A stretch of 64,000 nucleotides of DNA, taken from assembly GCA_030747175.1 (NCBI GenBank), contig JASLLE010000004.1:1-64000 (forward strand). The letters are read 5' to 3'. The position numbers were made by a program, and so were the translations under genes. The stretch is from Dehalococcoidia bacterium. Its GTDB lineage: Bacteria > Chloroflexota > Dehalococcoidia > Lucifugimonadales > Lucifugimonadaceae. Shown here one piece after another: positions 35,508-45,204 of this stretch. Each line of letters opens with the position of its first letter. Position 1 is the first letter of the stretch. The notes beneath the pieces are model-generated. The model saw only the letters and a program-made list of their open reading frames with translations, was not told where the DNA came from and made no database searches.

Positions 35508-38500
35508 TTACGCGGGGGTGGCGTCTGCCATCCCCGGGATCAAGACGTTCTCACTTCCTATCAGCTCAGACAGGTTTGATACAAGCTCGTCACACGGCTG
35601 GATGGCGAACGGCATTTCCAGTGTCACGACCCGTTCTCCCGTCTCGACTTCAAGGATAAACGGGTGATCGCCCTTGTAGTTCAGGAGCAACCGGATGATG
35701 TCCTCGAATCGGTCCTTGTCCTCGGATGTCACGCCGGTCTCGGATACCCGTATCGACATCGCCGGTTGCGCTGGAACTGGTGATTCTGAATGGCCGGAAG
35801 AAGCGCCATTTCCGTTGGTCGCGCCGTTCTGCCCCGTGGCGATGCCGGCGGGGTTTGCCCCCATCGGGGATGCCGGCGTGAGCCGGTTCGGGTTATGCGG
35901 CGGAGGGGCTTGCGCCGGGGCGCCGGGCTGACCCGGGGAGGCGTTCGTCAATGGGACGGCTTCTTCGTGTCCGGGCAATCGATACTCCCGTGCTTCTTCC
36001 ACTGATATTGATACGCGTCCGTCGCGTTCCCGCACCGATCCGGTTAGCGAAACAAATGTCCCCTGCTTCCAGAGATGTTCGGTCGCCGCAAGAATGTTGG
36101 ACCACACCACGAGTTCTATGTCGCCGCCGAGCAACCCGAACTGGATGGATACAAAGCGGTCTCCCTTGCGCGTCGTCAGCTCGTGGACCGTGCCGACCTG
36201 TCCCACCGAGGATTTGCGCTGGCCTGAAATATCGGCCGTGAGCTGGTTTGCGAACACGATCGATTCGTCTTGCAACTGGTACATCGCGCGGGTGATCGGG
36301 TTCTCCGTGATCTCGACGCCAAGCAACTCACGCTCCCAGAGCGTTCGCTCGTGATCGGTAACATCGCCGCCGCTCGGCAGTTCAAGTGCGGGGAGGGGGG
36401 TGTCCACGGAGTCGCCGAGCATATCGAACATGGTGCTCTGGCCGGAGTCGCGCAACTCGCTCTCGCGCCGGATCAGGGCCATGATCCGGTCCAGTCCTTC
36501 GATCATGGCGCCGCGATCGCCGAGCCGATCAAACCCGCCGACCTTCATCAGGCTCTCAAGGGCGCGTTTGTTGAGGCCGCCGAAATCGACACGCTTGCAG
36601 AAATCTTCTAGCGATTCGAACGGCCCGCCGGAGTTTCGCTCTTCGATGATCGGCTCGATCGCACTCGCCCCGACGTTCTTGACGGCGGCCATGCCGAAAC
36701 GGATGGCTTCCGTGTCATCGTTGCGATCAACAGAGAAACCGACCTGCCCGAGGTTTACGTCGGGCGCCAGGACAGTGATGCCGAGTCTGCGGCATTCGGT
36801 GATGGCGGCGCTGAGCTTGTCCGGCGCGCCCGTCGCTGCGTCCAGGAAGGCCACCATGTACTCGACGGTGTAGTTGGCCTTCAGGTATGCCGTCCAGTAC
36901 GACACCATGGCGTAACAGACGCTGTGCGCCTTGTTGAAGGCGTACCCGGCGAACGGCTCGATCAGGTTGAACATCTGCTGCGAGAGTTCGGGAGAGTAGC
37001 CGTTGCTGATACCGCCGGCGATGAACTTCTCGCTTTCGGCCGCCATGACCGCTGCGTCCTTCTTGCCCATCGCCTTGCGGAGGATGTCCGCCTCTCCGAG
37101 CGTGTATCCGCCGAAACGCTGTGCAACCAGGAGCACCTGGTCCTGGTAGACGACGATCCCGTAGGTCTCTTCGAGCAGATCTCTCAGGTCATCGTGCGGG
37201 TAGGTGATCTGGCTGCGGCCGTGCTTGGCGTTAATAAAATCGCCGATGAACTCCATCGGGCCGGGCCGATAAAGAGCGATCATGGCGGCGACATCCATGA
37301 CCGAGTTCGGACGCAGCTCTTTGATGTAGCGCCGCATCCCTGAGCCTTCAAGCTGGAACACGCCCGCCGTCTCGCCGGATGACAGCATGTTGAACGTGGC
37401 CGAGTCATCGAGCGGAATGTCCGGCAGCGTCAGCGTCTCGCCGCGCGTCTCGGCGATCAGTTTGAGGGCGCGATCAAGGATGGTGAGGTTCGTCAGCCCC
37501 AGGAAGTCCATCTTGAGCAACCCGATCTTTGCGAGCGGCGCCATCGGGTACTGCGTCGTTGGAACGGCGTTCGCATCGGACCCGGTGGCCCGGGCGAGCG
37601 GGACATAGTCCGTGAGCGGTTCTTCCGTGATCATCACCCCGGCGGCGTGGGTGCTGGCGTGGCGGACCGTGCCCTCGATCCCCTGTGCAAGATCCAGCAG
37701 GCGCTGGCCATTGCCGCCATCGTTCGCCGCCTGCTGAAGTTCCGGGGTCTCGTTGATCGCCTCCCCGAGCGTGATCTTCAGCGTGTTCGGGATAAGCCGC
37801 GCCAGCCGGTCGACCTCGGCGAGCTCGGTGCCAAGCGCCCGTCCGACATCCCGAACCGCCGCCTTCGCGCCGAGGGTGCCGAATGTAACGATCTGCGCCA
37901 CGTGCCCATCGCCGTACTTGTCCAGGCAGTAGCGGATGACCTCCTCACGCCGATCGTCCTGGAAGTCCATGTCGATATCAGGCATCTCGCGTCGTTCGAG
38001 GTTCAGGAAGCGTTCGAACACGAGCCTCGTGGCGAGCGGATCGATGTCGGTTACGCCGAGACAGTACAAAACCAGGCTCGCGGCCGCGCTTCCGCGCACG
38101 CCGAAAACGATGCCCTCCCGGTGGACGAAGTTGGCGATGTCCCAGACCACCAGGAAGTAATCCGGGAACCCGGTTTTTTCGATCACCTCGAGTTCGTAGT
38201 TGAGCCGGTCCCAGACGGCCTGGTCGGCGCTCGGGTAACGCTGAACCAGGCCCTCTTCACAAAGCGTCCTGACGTACTCGAGAGCGGTTTCGCCGTTCGG
38301 CGTCTGGTAACGCGGCAACCGGCTCTGAGTGAAGTCGATCTCAAGCTCACACTCTTCGGCGATCCGGCCGCTGTTGGCGATCGCTTCGGGATGCTCGGGG
38401 AAGAGGGCCGCCATCTCTTGCTCAGATCGCAGGTAGAAGGTTGGATCCTCCATCTTCATCCGGTTGCTGTCCGTGACGAGCGAGTTGGTCTGGATGCACA

Positions 38501-39155
38501 GCAGGATGTCGTGGAGTTCGTGGTCGGACGGGTGCGTGTAATGGTTGTCGTTCGTGGCGACCAGTGGAGTGCCGGTTTCCTTCGCCAGCTCAAATACGGC
38601 CCGGTTCATCGTGAGCTGATCGGGGATCTTCTCGTGCCACATCACTTCCAGGTAATAGTCATCCCCAAAGACCTGGCGGTACCAGTCCACGGCTTCTCGC
38701 GCTTTGTCCACCTGGCCGCGTACGACGTGGGTGCCAATCTCGCCGGAGAGGCAGCCGGAAAGGACGACGAGACCCTCGGAGTGCTCTTCGAGGATCTCGC
38801 GATCCATACGGGGCCGATAGTAGAACCCTTCAAGCTGGGCCTTGCTGGCGAGTTTGAGGAGGTTTCCGTAGCCGACCTCGTTCTTCGCCAGCACCGTAAT
38901 GTGGTACGGGGACCGGTCGGAGGGATTGCGGGTCAGCCGACTGTCCTGCGCTACGTAGCCTTCCATGCCGATGATCGGCTTGATGCCGGCGGCCTTGCAG
39001 GCGCGGTAAAAGTCGATCGCACCGTACATCACCCCGTGATCGGTGAGTGCTAGCGCGCTCTGTCCGAGTTCGGCCGCCCGATTGGCCATCGCATCGACCG
39101 AACTCAGCCCATCGAGGAGGCTGTACTCGGAATGATTATGGAGATGAGTGAACAA
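35508..39155 (-). CDS. dnaE: DNA polymerase III alpha subunit
   Basis: 1215 residues, within the range for DnaE. The N-terminal PHP domain has all nine usual metal-ligand positions: His4, His6, Asp15, His40, Glu65, His85, Cys135, Asp203 and His205, so PHP-type 3'-5' exonuclease activity is possible. Polymerase core with PDIDMDFQDD (catalytic Asp pair), fingers, helix-hairpin-helix region and an OB domain (about 980-1060). A Pro/Asn/Gly-rich linker (about 1075-1130) leads to an unusual C-terminal domain of about 80 residues. Replicative elongation in the cytoplasm. Same-strand neighbours folC, fabF and the RDD gene lie upstream; the gap to the RDD gene is 165 bp. Confidence 0.95.
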   Translation of the reverse strand: MFTHLHNHSEYSLLDGLSSVDAMANRAAELGQSALALTDHGVMYGAIDFYRACKAAGIKPIIGMEGYVAQDSRLTRNPSDRSPYHITVLAKNEVGYGNLLKLASKAQLEGFYYRPRMDREILEEHSEGLVVLSGCLSGEIGTHVVRGQVDKAREAVDWYRQVFGDDYYLEVMWHEKIPDQLTMNRAVFELAKETGTPLVATNDNHYTHPSDHELHDILLCIQTNSLVTDSNRMKMEDPTFYLRSEQEMAALFPEHPEAIANSGRIAEECELEIDFTQSRLPRYQTPNGETALEYVRTLCEEGLVQRYPSADQAVWDRLNYELEVIEKTGFPDYFLVVWDIANFVHREGIVFGVRGSAAASLVLYCLGVTDIDPLATRLVFERFLNLERREMPDIDMDFQDDRREEVIRYCLDKYGDGHVAQIVTFGTLGAKAAVRDVGRALGTELAEVDRLARLIPNTLKITLGEAINETPELQQAANDGGNGQRLLDLAQGIEGTVRHASTHAAGVMITEEPLTDYVPLARATGSDANAVPTTQYPMAPLAKIGLLKMDFLGLTNLTILDRALKLIAETRGETLTLPDIPLDDSATFNMLSSGETAGVFQLEGSGMRRYIKELRPNSVMDVAAMIALYRPGPMEFIGDFINAKHGRSQITYPHDDLRDLLEETYGIVVYQDQVLLVAQRFGGYTLGEADILRKAMGKKDAAVMAAESEKFIAGGISNGYSPELSQQMFNLIEPFAGYAFNKAHSVCYAMVSYWTAYLKANYTVEYMVAFLDAATGAPDKLSAAITECRRLGITVLAPDVNLGQVGFSVDRNDDTEAIRFGMAAVKNVGASAIEPIIEERNSGGPFESLEDFCKRVDFGGLNKRALESLMKVGGFDRLGDRGAMIEGLDRIMALIRRESELRDSGQSTMFDMLGDSVDTPLPALELPSGGDVTDHERTLWERELLGVEITENPITRAMYQLQDESIVFANQLTADISGQRKSSVGQVGTVHELTTRKGDRFVSIQFGLLGGDIELVVWSNILAATEHLWKQGTFVSLTGSVRERDGRVSISVEEAREYRLPGHEEAVPLTNASPGQPGAPAQAPPPHNPNRLTPASPMGANPAGIATGQNGATNGNGASSGHSESPVPAQPAMSIRVSETGVTSEDKDRFEDIIRLLLNYKGDHPFILEVETGERVVTLEMPFAIQPCDELVSNLSELIGSENVLIPGMADATPA

Positions 39156-39320
39156 GGCGCGTGAGAACCTTTTGTGCGCGAGCTCGGAAGGGGATGCGCA
39201 TCCCCTCCGTTAACGATGCTCCCGGCCTGGGACCGTTCGCCTCCCGGCGGAAACACCGGCGGTCACCGGGTGCTCGGACTATAGCCCGCGGAGCGGTCGC
39301 GCGTCGAGACCCTGCATCCC

Positions 39321-40058
39321 CTAAATGTTGTTGTGGATGGATGGCATGTCACCACTTCTTGTGGATATCTGCTCATCAGAACCCCAATTTGGGTCGAAGT
39401 CCACGAGTGACGCGAACAGGGTGGCCAGGAAAACCATCAATGCCACGATCAAGATGATCATCAGTACGAGGCTGATCCAGAAAATGGCTTTAGCCGTCGG
39501 GGAGCTTGTGCCGGGCAGGTCATCTACTTCGGGACCAGACTTAACGACGTAAGTCCCTACCCATTTATCGTGCCAGGTTCGATTGTCGCGATCCCAGTAT
39601 GCGGTCCAGAAACCTGCACCGATCACGATGAAGCTAATCATGCTCGCCAGAGCGCGGACCCACATCTGGAAAAAACCCGCCAGCTCTCCCGTGTCCCGAA
39701 CCACCCTGAGACCGACAATACGCGCTCCGATATCCTGCCCTCGTTGGTACAGGACCATCGTCCAGAAGAATGCGCCGATCGACAAAAGCCAACCGACAAC
39801 CGGGAGAGCGGTTATGAACTGGACAGCGATGTAAGAGATTAGCCAGGCTCCGGTTCGGCTTCCCATGGGGGCAAGCTCGCCCGGGATGGCGGTCCCGTTT
39901 GATGCGATGGTGGAAGGCAGATAGGCCCCGGGATCACCGGTTTGATGTTGGCCGCGTAAACCTGCCGGAACCTGAGTGCCGCATTCCCGGCAGAAGTTGG
40001 CGCCCGCCATAAGACGAGCGCCACAATTGCCGCAGAATCCCTGGATCGACGAAGTCAA
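39321..40058 (-). CDS. Zinc-ribbon plus RDD family membrane protein
   Basis: About 245 residues. An N-terminal zinc ribbon (CGNCGAR...CRECG near 9-30) is followed by a linker and an RDD domain with three to four transmembrane helices; RGQDIGARIVGLRVV and DRDNRTWHDKWVGTYVV are typical RDD stretches. RDD proteins are small membrane proteins of uncertain, possibly transport, function. The start is TTG 40058 with AGGCAGGGGG upstream; the frame is open to 40322 but that part overlaps fabF and is not protein-like. Confidence 0.8.
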   Translation of the reverse strand: MTSSIQGFCGNCGARLMAGANFCRECGTQVPAGLRGQHQTGDPGAYLPSTIASNGTAIPGELAPMGSRTGAWLISYIAVQFITALPVVGWLLSIGAFFWTMVLYQRGQDIGARIVGLRVVRDTGELAGFFQMWVRALASMISFIVIGAGFWTAYWDRDNRTWHDKWVGTYVVKSGPEVDDLPGTSSPTAKAIFWISLVLMIILIVALMVFLATLFASLVDFDPNWGSDEQISTRSGDMPSIHNNI

Positions 40059-40116
40059 AATTGACCCCCTGCCTCCGCTCGATATTGCCTTCCGTCGAGT
40101 CTCGTCTGCCGGTTCC

Positions 40117-41412
40117 CTACTCCACGAACTTCGTGAGTACCACGCAGGCGTTCTGGCCACCGAAACCGAAGCTGTTGGAGAGGACCGTTTTGACGTCTGC
40201 TTCTCTCGCCACGTTCGGCACGTAGTCCAGATCGCAGGCCGGATCGGGATTCTCGTAGTTGATCGTCGGGTGGATAACGCCATCGGCGATGGTACAGATT
40301 GCGGCCGCCGCTTCCAGTCCACCGGATGCGCCCAGGGAATGCCCGATCATCGACTTGGTCGAGCTGATCGGCGTGCTCACCGCGTGCTCGCCGAACACCG
40401 TCTTGATTGCGAGGGTCTCGGCGGCGTCGTTTATCGACGTCGAAGTGCCGTGGGCGTTGATGTAATCGACGTCCTGTGGCGCGATATCAGCGTCGCCCAG
40501 GGCCATCCGCATCGCTCGAACGGCGCCCGCGCCGTCTTCTGGCGGGTGGACGAGGTGGTGGGCGTCAGAAGTCACGCCCCATCCGGCGAGTTCGCCGAGT
40601 ATCGGCACGCCCCGGTCCAGCGCGTGCTCCAAATCCTCCAGGATCAGGATTCCTGAACCCTCGGCAGGCACAAAGCCGTCGCGGTCTGCGTCGAAGGGCC
40701 GGCTCGCCTTCTCCGGCGCTTCGTTGCTGCTCGTGGACAGGGCGTGGATCGTCGAAAACCCTCCGAGTCCGATCTCGCAAATCCCGGCCTCCGCCCCACC
40801 GGCGACCATCACATCAGCGCCGCCGCGCCGGATGACCTCGGCCGCCTCGCCGAGAGCTTGTGTTCCCGCGGCGCACGCCGTGATCGTGGTCCCGATGTAT
40901 CCGGTGGCCCCGTAAACGCGGCTCACGTTCGCCGCCGCCATGTTGGGCAGCATCATCGGTATGTAATAGGGCGAAATGCGCGTCCCGCTGCGCCTCACCA
41001 TCACCCGCGCCGCGGCCTCCGTCTCCGGGTATCCGCCGATGCCCGTGCCGAGCAGTACGCCGCACCGGGTTAGCTCATCATCCGACAGGCCATCGAGCCG
41101 GCCGAGTCCGGCAGACTCAAGCGCCTCTCCGGCGGCGATCACGGCGAACTGTGCGAAACGAGCCAGCCGGCGCGTCTCTTTGCGGTCCATGTACTGAGTC
41201 GGGTCAAAATCCTGGACCGTCGCGCCGATGCGGCACGGGTAGTCGTCGATCCCATCGAGTGGTAGCGGAGTCACTCCTGACTCTCCCGCCTTCAGGGCGC
41301 TCCAGAACGTATCAACATCGTGTCCGATCGCCGAAATGACGCCGACCCCGGTTACTACAACCCTGCGTCTGCCGTTGCTGTCCGTCATGGTGTTAACACC
41401 GAGTCCTGACAT
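40117..41412 (-). CDS. fabF: 3-oxoacyl-ACP synthase II (KAS II)
   Basis: 431 residues. Elongating condensing enzyme of fatty acid synthesis: Claisen condensation of acyl-ACP with malonyl-ACP. Catalytic Cys180 (TACAAGTQAL), His321 (NAHGTST) and His358 (SMIGHSLGASG) are intact, plus the C-terminal FGFGGQNA. ATG 41388 (residue 9) is an equally plausible start nearer the core VVVTGVG. 36 bp after folC and 58 bp before the RDD gene. No acpP or fabD nearby. Confidence 0.92.
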   Translation of the reverse strand: MSGLGVNTMTDSNGRRRVVVTGVGVISAIGHDVDTFWSALKAGESGVTPLPLDGIDDYPCRIGATVQDFDPTQYMDRKETRRLARFAQFAVIAAGEALESAGLGRLDGLSDDELTRCGVLLGTGIGGYPETEAAARVMVRRSGTRISPYYIPMMLPNMAAANVSRVYGATGYIGTTITACAAGTQALGEAAEVIRRGGADVMVAGGAEAGICEIGLGGFSTIHALSTSSNEAPEKASRPFDADRDGFVPAEGSGILILEDLEHALDRGVPILGELAGWGVTSDAHHLVHPPEDGAGAVRAMRMALGDADIAPQDVDYINAHGTSTSINDAAETLAIKTVFGEHAVSTPISSTKSMIGHSLGASGGLEAAAAICTIADGVIHPTINYENPDPACDLDYVPNVAREADVKTVLSNSFGFGGQNACVVLTKFVE

Positions 41413-41448
41413 CGAAGTTTCTTGAGGTTGCCCGGGCGAGATCGAGTT

Positions 41449-42924
41449 TCATGAAGAGCCGTGCCGCGCGTCCGGGCCTGGTTGATTCCCGGTAGTCGGG
41501 ACGGTTGAGCTGAGGGCGGATTCCTCGTACGACGGCATCATCTCGCCGCGCATATCCGGGTATATTTCCGGCGCTATGGAGAGCATTGTTTCTCGTACCT
41601 CGGCTGCCACAAACAACGAGCCGGTCGCTATTATCACGTCCCCGGGAGATGCGATAAGCCGCGCCTCCCTCAATGCGCTTTCGACATCAGACGTGACCGC
41701 GGCAACCGAAATATTATCGCATCGCAGGGCGTCGGCCACCGTTTCGGCGGCGACCGCCTTCGGGTGGCGGGTACGTGTGACGATGACCTGCGGCGCGAGC
41801 CGGGAAAATTCACGGGCTGTTGCGGTGAAATCGTGTCCCCCGGAACCGGCATACACGAGCACGATGCGTCCGGCCAGCGGGAAAAGCGACTCCAGCGTGG
41901 TTACAAGCGCCGCAGCCGAGGCGCTGTTATGTGCGCCGTCCACGATTATCTGGACCGCTTCATCCTGGGTCGTGAGCACCTCAGCGCGCGCCGGCCACCG
42001 CACCGCCGAAATACCGCGTGAGACAGAGTCCGCGCTGATCGCCAACTTTCGTTGCGAGGCAAAAGTTTCGAGAGCAGTGATGGCGGTCATAGCGTTTTCG
42101 ACCTGGTGAGGGCCGGGGAGAGGAAGCTCCAATCGGTACTCGTTTGAAGCACTTTGAAGCGCCAGGCATTGCACACGCAATCCATCAGTTGTTGTGACCT
42201 GTTCCGCATCGCGTGCGAGCGACAGATGATCGTGTGCGTACGTCACTTGCGAGCCGCGTTCGCCCGCCGCATGTTCGATGACGGGCCGCGCCGCGGGCGC
42301 CTGGTTCCCGACCACGACCGGGACGCCGGGTTTGATGATTCCCGCCTTTTCGAACGCGATCTTTGGAACCGTGTCGCCAAGGACGGCGGTGTGGTCCAGG
42401 CTAATCGGCGTGATCACCGCTACATCCGGCGTCACCAGATTCGTCGCATCAAGCCGCCCGCCAAGGCCGACCTCAATCACCTGGACATCTGCGCCCACCG
42501 ATCGGAACTCGACAAAGGCCATCGCAGTGAGCAGCTCGAACACGCTGACAACCCCGACATCGCCGCGCTTCTCGACCGCCTCAACTTCCGGCCATAGTTC
42601 TTCGACGAGCGCGGCAAATCTATCGGCCGAAATTTCTTCCATATCGACCCGGATCCGCTCCGTAATGCGGTGCAGATGGGGGGAGGTGAACAGACCCGTC
42701 CGTAAGCCCGCCGCCGTCAGAACGGAGGCGATCATGGCGGAACTGCTCCCTTTGCCCTTTGAACCGGCGACATGGATCGTGGGAGTGGCGCGCTCCGGGT
42801 GATCAAGGCGCGCCAGTAAAACCTCCATTCGCCGGAGGTGGAAATCGGGTGGTTCGTTGACCCGTGACTTTCGCTCGAAATCAGCGAGGGAGAGTAACTG
42901 GGCGACAGCGTCTCGGTAGTTCAG
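41449..42924 (-). CDS. folC: Bifunctional folylpolyglutamate / dihydrofolate synthase, probable CTG start
   Basis: Adds glutamate to folates (and to dihydropteroate) with ATP. P-loop GSKGKGSSS, FTSPHLHRITERI, EVGLGGRLDATN and VDGAHNSAS are diagnostic. The first standard start is ATG 42828 (459 residues), but the frame continues upstream with residues matching the FolC N-terminus (NYRDAVAQLLSLADFER), back to a TAG at about 42936-42938. No ATG, GTG or TTG lies in that stretch; CTG 42924 gives MNYRDAV, exactly where homologues begin, making 491 residues. A destroyed ATG with functional loss of 32 residues is the alternative. The C-terminal 40 residues are a low-complexity tail. Confidence 0.88.
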   Translation of the reverse strand: MNYRDAVAQLLSLADFERKSRVNEPPDFHLRRMEVLLARLDHPERATPTIHVAGSKGKGSSSAMIASVLTAAGLRTGLFTSPHLHRITERIRVDMEEISADRFAALVEELWPEVEAVEKRGDVGVVSVFELLTAMAFVEFRSVGADVQVIEVGLGGRLDATNLVTPDVAVITPISLDHTAVLGDTVPKIAFEKAGIIKPGVPVVVGNQAPAARPVIEHAAGERGSQVTYAHDHLSLARDAEQVTTTDGLRVQCLALQSASNEYRLELPLPGPHQVENAMTAITALETFASQRKLAISADSVSRGISAVRWPARAEVLTTQDEAVQIIVDGAHNSASAAALVTTLESLFPLAGRIVLVYAGSGGHDFTATAREFSRLAPQVIVTRTRHPKAVAAETVADALRCDNISVAAVTSDVESALREARLIASPGDVIIATGSLFVAAEVRETMLSIAPEIYPDMRGEMMPSYEESALSSTVPTTGNQPGPDARHGSS

Positions 42925-43251
42925 CGGGTGGTCTTTCTAAATTGTGTCTGGGTCGAGACGAGACGGCGACATCGCGTGTGTGACGCGCCCGACTCGCTCC
43001 GTTGAATGCTGACGACAATTCTAATCTTGCTTGCCGGCCTGCAACCGGGTTCTGCCGGGCCTTTTTTGTCCGGATCACCCGGAAGCGGCCTTGATTTTAT
43101 GATCCCCGGGTGCGGAATAGCCTCAGACAGGCCGGCGGGACTCGCGCGATTCGAGCGCCCGGACTCCCCTGCGGTCCACAGGCTGGGGTATATTCCGCCT
43201 GCCCACACCACGTGAGCGCCCGGATCACTGGAAACAACTGGAGAGGAACAC
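42925..43251. other. Divergent intergenic region with orphan terminator-like hairpin
   Basis: 327 bp between folC (leftward) and the ketopantoate reductase family gene (rightward). At 43036-43061 a 6-bp stem (GGCCTG / CGGGCC, one G-U) with a 14-nt loop is followed by six T (43062-43067), resembling a rightward intrinsic terminator with no gene upstream of it. A short frame at 43006-43215 is open but shows no family resemblance. Confidence 0.35.
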
Positions 43252-44292
43252 ATGAGCGCACGGATAGGAATCATCGGCGGCGGCGCGATCGGCGGCTACA
43301 CGGGCGGGATGCTCACCAGGGGCGGACATGACGTTACGATCGTCGACCAGTGGCCGGAGCACGTCGCCGCGGTGAAAGCCAATGGCCTGACCATTCGTCA
43401 CAACGAAGACGAAGTAAACATCCCCGCCAACTACATCAACATCAACGAGTTGCAGGCCATCGACGACCCGTTCGACTACGTTTTCGTCGCCGTGAAGTCC
43501 TACGACACGGAGTGGGCCGCCACGCTGATGCGCCGTTACCTGAAGCCGGACGGCGCCTACGTGGACTTCCAGAACGGCATCAACGACTACCGGCTGGCGG
43601 AGACGGTCGGCGTCGGGAATGCCCTCGGTTGCGTCATCACTATCGCCGCCGGTTGCTACGAGCCGGGCATCGTGCAGCGCACCGACACCAATCCAGTGGC
43701 GTACAAGATCGGCGAGCACGATGGCTCCGACAGCGCGCGGGCGCGTGAACTGGTAGAGATCGTTTCGTCGGCGTCCGAAGGCACCTATTTCACGGACAAC
43801 CTGTGGGGCGAGCGCTGGGCCAAATTGGCCATCAACTGCATGGTCAATCCGATGGCGGGAATCACCGGGTTGACGTCCGACAAAGTTCGCACAGACCCGC
43901 TTGTGCGCGACATCCGGACACAGGTCGGCGCCGAGGTCATCCGGGTCGGGCGGGCGCTTGGCCACAACATCGGCGACCTCCTCGGGGTGCCGGCACAGAT
44001 GTTTATCGATGCCGCCGAGGGACGGAACGTCGAGGATCTCGAGATCGAGATGGACAAACAGGCCGCCAATTCGGGAGTTGCCGGCCGTGCATCGTTCCTC
44101 CAGGACGTGATCAAACACAGGCGTACAGAGATCGAATTCCTGAACGGTTACGTAGCGGAACAGGGACGCGAGACCGGAGTTCCAACGCCGTTCTGTGACG
44201 CGCTGGTTGCCGTCGTTCGTGAAGCGGGTGTCGGCAAACTCGAGCCGGACCCGGAAAACCTGTCGCCGGTGGCGTCGCTGCTCCAGGCGTAA
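43252..44292 (+). CDS. Ketopantoate reductase family (ApbA/PanE) oxidoreductase
   Basis: 346 residues. NADPH fold with GGGAIGG (9-15), catalytic Lys82 (VAVKSYDT), a second Lys191/Asn region GERWAKLAINCMVNP and the C-terminal HRRTEIEFLNGYV. This family includes PanE, which reduces 2-dehydropantoate in pantothenate synthesis, and many catabolic 2-oxo/2-hydroxy acid dehydrogenases. At 346 residues it is longer than typical PanE (about 300), and no panB/panC is nearby, so a catabolic role is at least as likely. GGAGAGGAA precedes the ATG. Confidence 0.8.
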   Translation: MSARIGIIGGGAIGGYTGGMLTRGGHDVTIVDQWPEHVAAVKANGLTIRHNEDEVNIPANYININELQAIDDPFDYVFVAVKSYDTEWAATLMRRYLKPDGAYVDFQNGINDYRLAETVGVGNALGCVITIAAGCYEPGIVQRTDTNPVAYKIGEHDGSDSARARELVEIVSSASEGTYFTDNLWGERWAKLAINCMVNPMAGITGLTSDKVRTDPLVRDIRTQVGAEVIRVGRALGHNIGDLLGVPAQMFIDAAEGRNVEDLEIEMDKQAANSGVAGRASFLQDVIKHRRTEIEFLNGYVAEQGRETGVPTPFCDALVAVVREAGVGKLEPDPENLSPVASLLQA

Positions 44293-44370
44293 ACCGGACC
44301 GATAAGATCGTTTGACCCCGCATGACGCGTCTTGTTCGAACGCGCCGTGAGTTGCCAGAGCCACACAGAT

Positions 44371-45204
44371 ATGACCGTCAGAAGCCGAATCATCCCGGAC
44401 ACCGGTCGGCCTATCTGGCTCGCGCTGCTCACGGCCGCGTCAATCCTGTCGATCGCGTGCGGCGCTGGCGGCGAAGAAACAACCCGACTGTCGTTTGATG
44501 TCGGGCCTTCGCCGCATCTCGTGGTCGGCGCTGGACACGGGGATGTGATCGTGCAAACCGGGGCTGCTGGCACGATCACTGTCCTCGGCGTGACTACCGC
44601 AGCGGACAACGTGGACCTTGAAATCGGCGCCATAGCCGATGTCGTCACGGTGGCTTCCGTCACAGGGTCCAGCCGGAACCTGTTCGGTGACACTGCACAG
44701 GGCGGGGTCGATTTCACTTTCACCGTACCCCCGGAGACCGTGATCGAGGTGGGTATCGCCAACGGAACGGTAAGCGTGGACGGGGTACAGGCCGGCGGCG
44801 TGATCAGCGCCGGGATCGGGAGCATCGCGTTGCGCGACGTAACGGGAGAGTTTTCGGGCGGCGCCGGTTCGGGCGATATCGAAATATCCAGAGGGACCGG
44901 TTCCTTCCGATTCACCACAGGCATGGGCTCGATCAGGTTCGAGGGCGACCTGATCTCGGGCGGAGTGAACGAGTTCGAGGCGGGCACCGGGGACGTGATC
45001 GTAGCGATTTCCGGGGACGCGGACATCGAACTTGAAGCGACCGTCGCTAAGGGCTCGCTATCGAGCGAACTCACTCTCACGGAGGAAACGTCCACCCTGT
45101 CCGGGAGTGGGGGCACTCTCGCCGGAACTCTCGGAGATGGCGGCGCTGATCTTGTGATTACGGTCGGGACCGGCTCCGTGGAAATCAGCGACCGGCCCTT
45201 CTGA
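44371..45204 (+). CDS. Lipoprotein with DUF4097-like beta-helix
   Basis: 277 residues from ATG 44371. Signal peptide with lipobox LSIAC (Cys30), so surface-anchored. The rest is glycine-rich repeating short beta strands (IANGTVSVDGVQAG, GIGSIALRDV, GAGSGDIEIS, GMGSIRFEGD, GTGDVIVAIS), the pattern of DUF4097 putative adhesin / right-handed beta-helix proteins. Function unknown. A TTG at 44332 would add 13 residues before the signal peptide and is less likely. Confidence 0.75.
   Translation: MTVRSRIIPDTGRPIWLALLTAASILSIACGAGGEETTRLSFDVGPSPHLVVGAGHGDVIVQTGAAGTITVLGVTTAADNVDLEIGAIADVVTVASVTGSSRNLFGDTAQGGVDFTFTVPPETVIEVGIANGTVSVDGVQAGGVISAGIGSIALRDVTGEFSGGAGSGDIEISRGTGSFRFTTGMGSIRFEGDLISGGVNEFEAGTGDVIVAISGDADIELEATVAKGSLSSELTLTEETSTLSGSGGTLAGTLGDGGADLVITVGTGSVEISDRPF

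Noticed and set aside
37647-39053. 468-codon open frame on the plus strand opposite dnaE
   Set aside because: Complement of the dnaE coding sequence in a GC-rich genome; composition lacks any family resemblance and dnaE is certain on the other strand.
39321-40322. 333-residue version of the zinc-ribbon/RDD gene
   Set aside because: The first 88 residues overlap fabF antisense to nothing useful, are Arg/Ser-rich and precede a TTG with a strong ribosome binding site.
43225-44364. 379-codon minus-strand frame opposite the ketopantoate reductase family gene
   Set aside because: Shadow of a clearly recognisable plus-strand enzyme; His/Arg/Val-rich composition typical of antisense frames.
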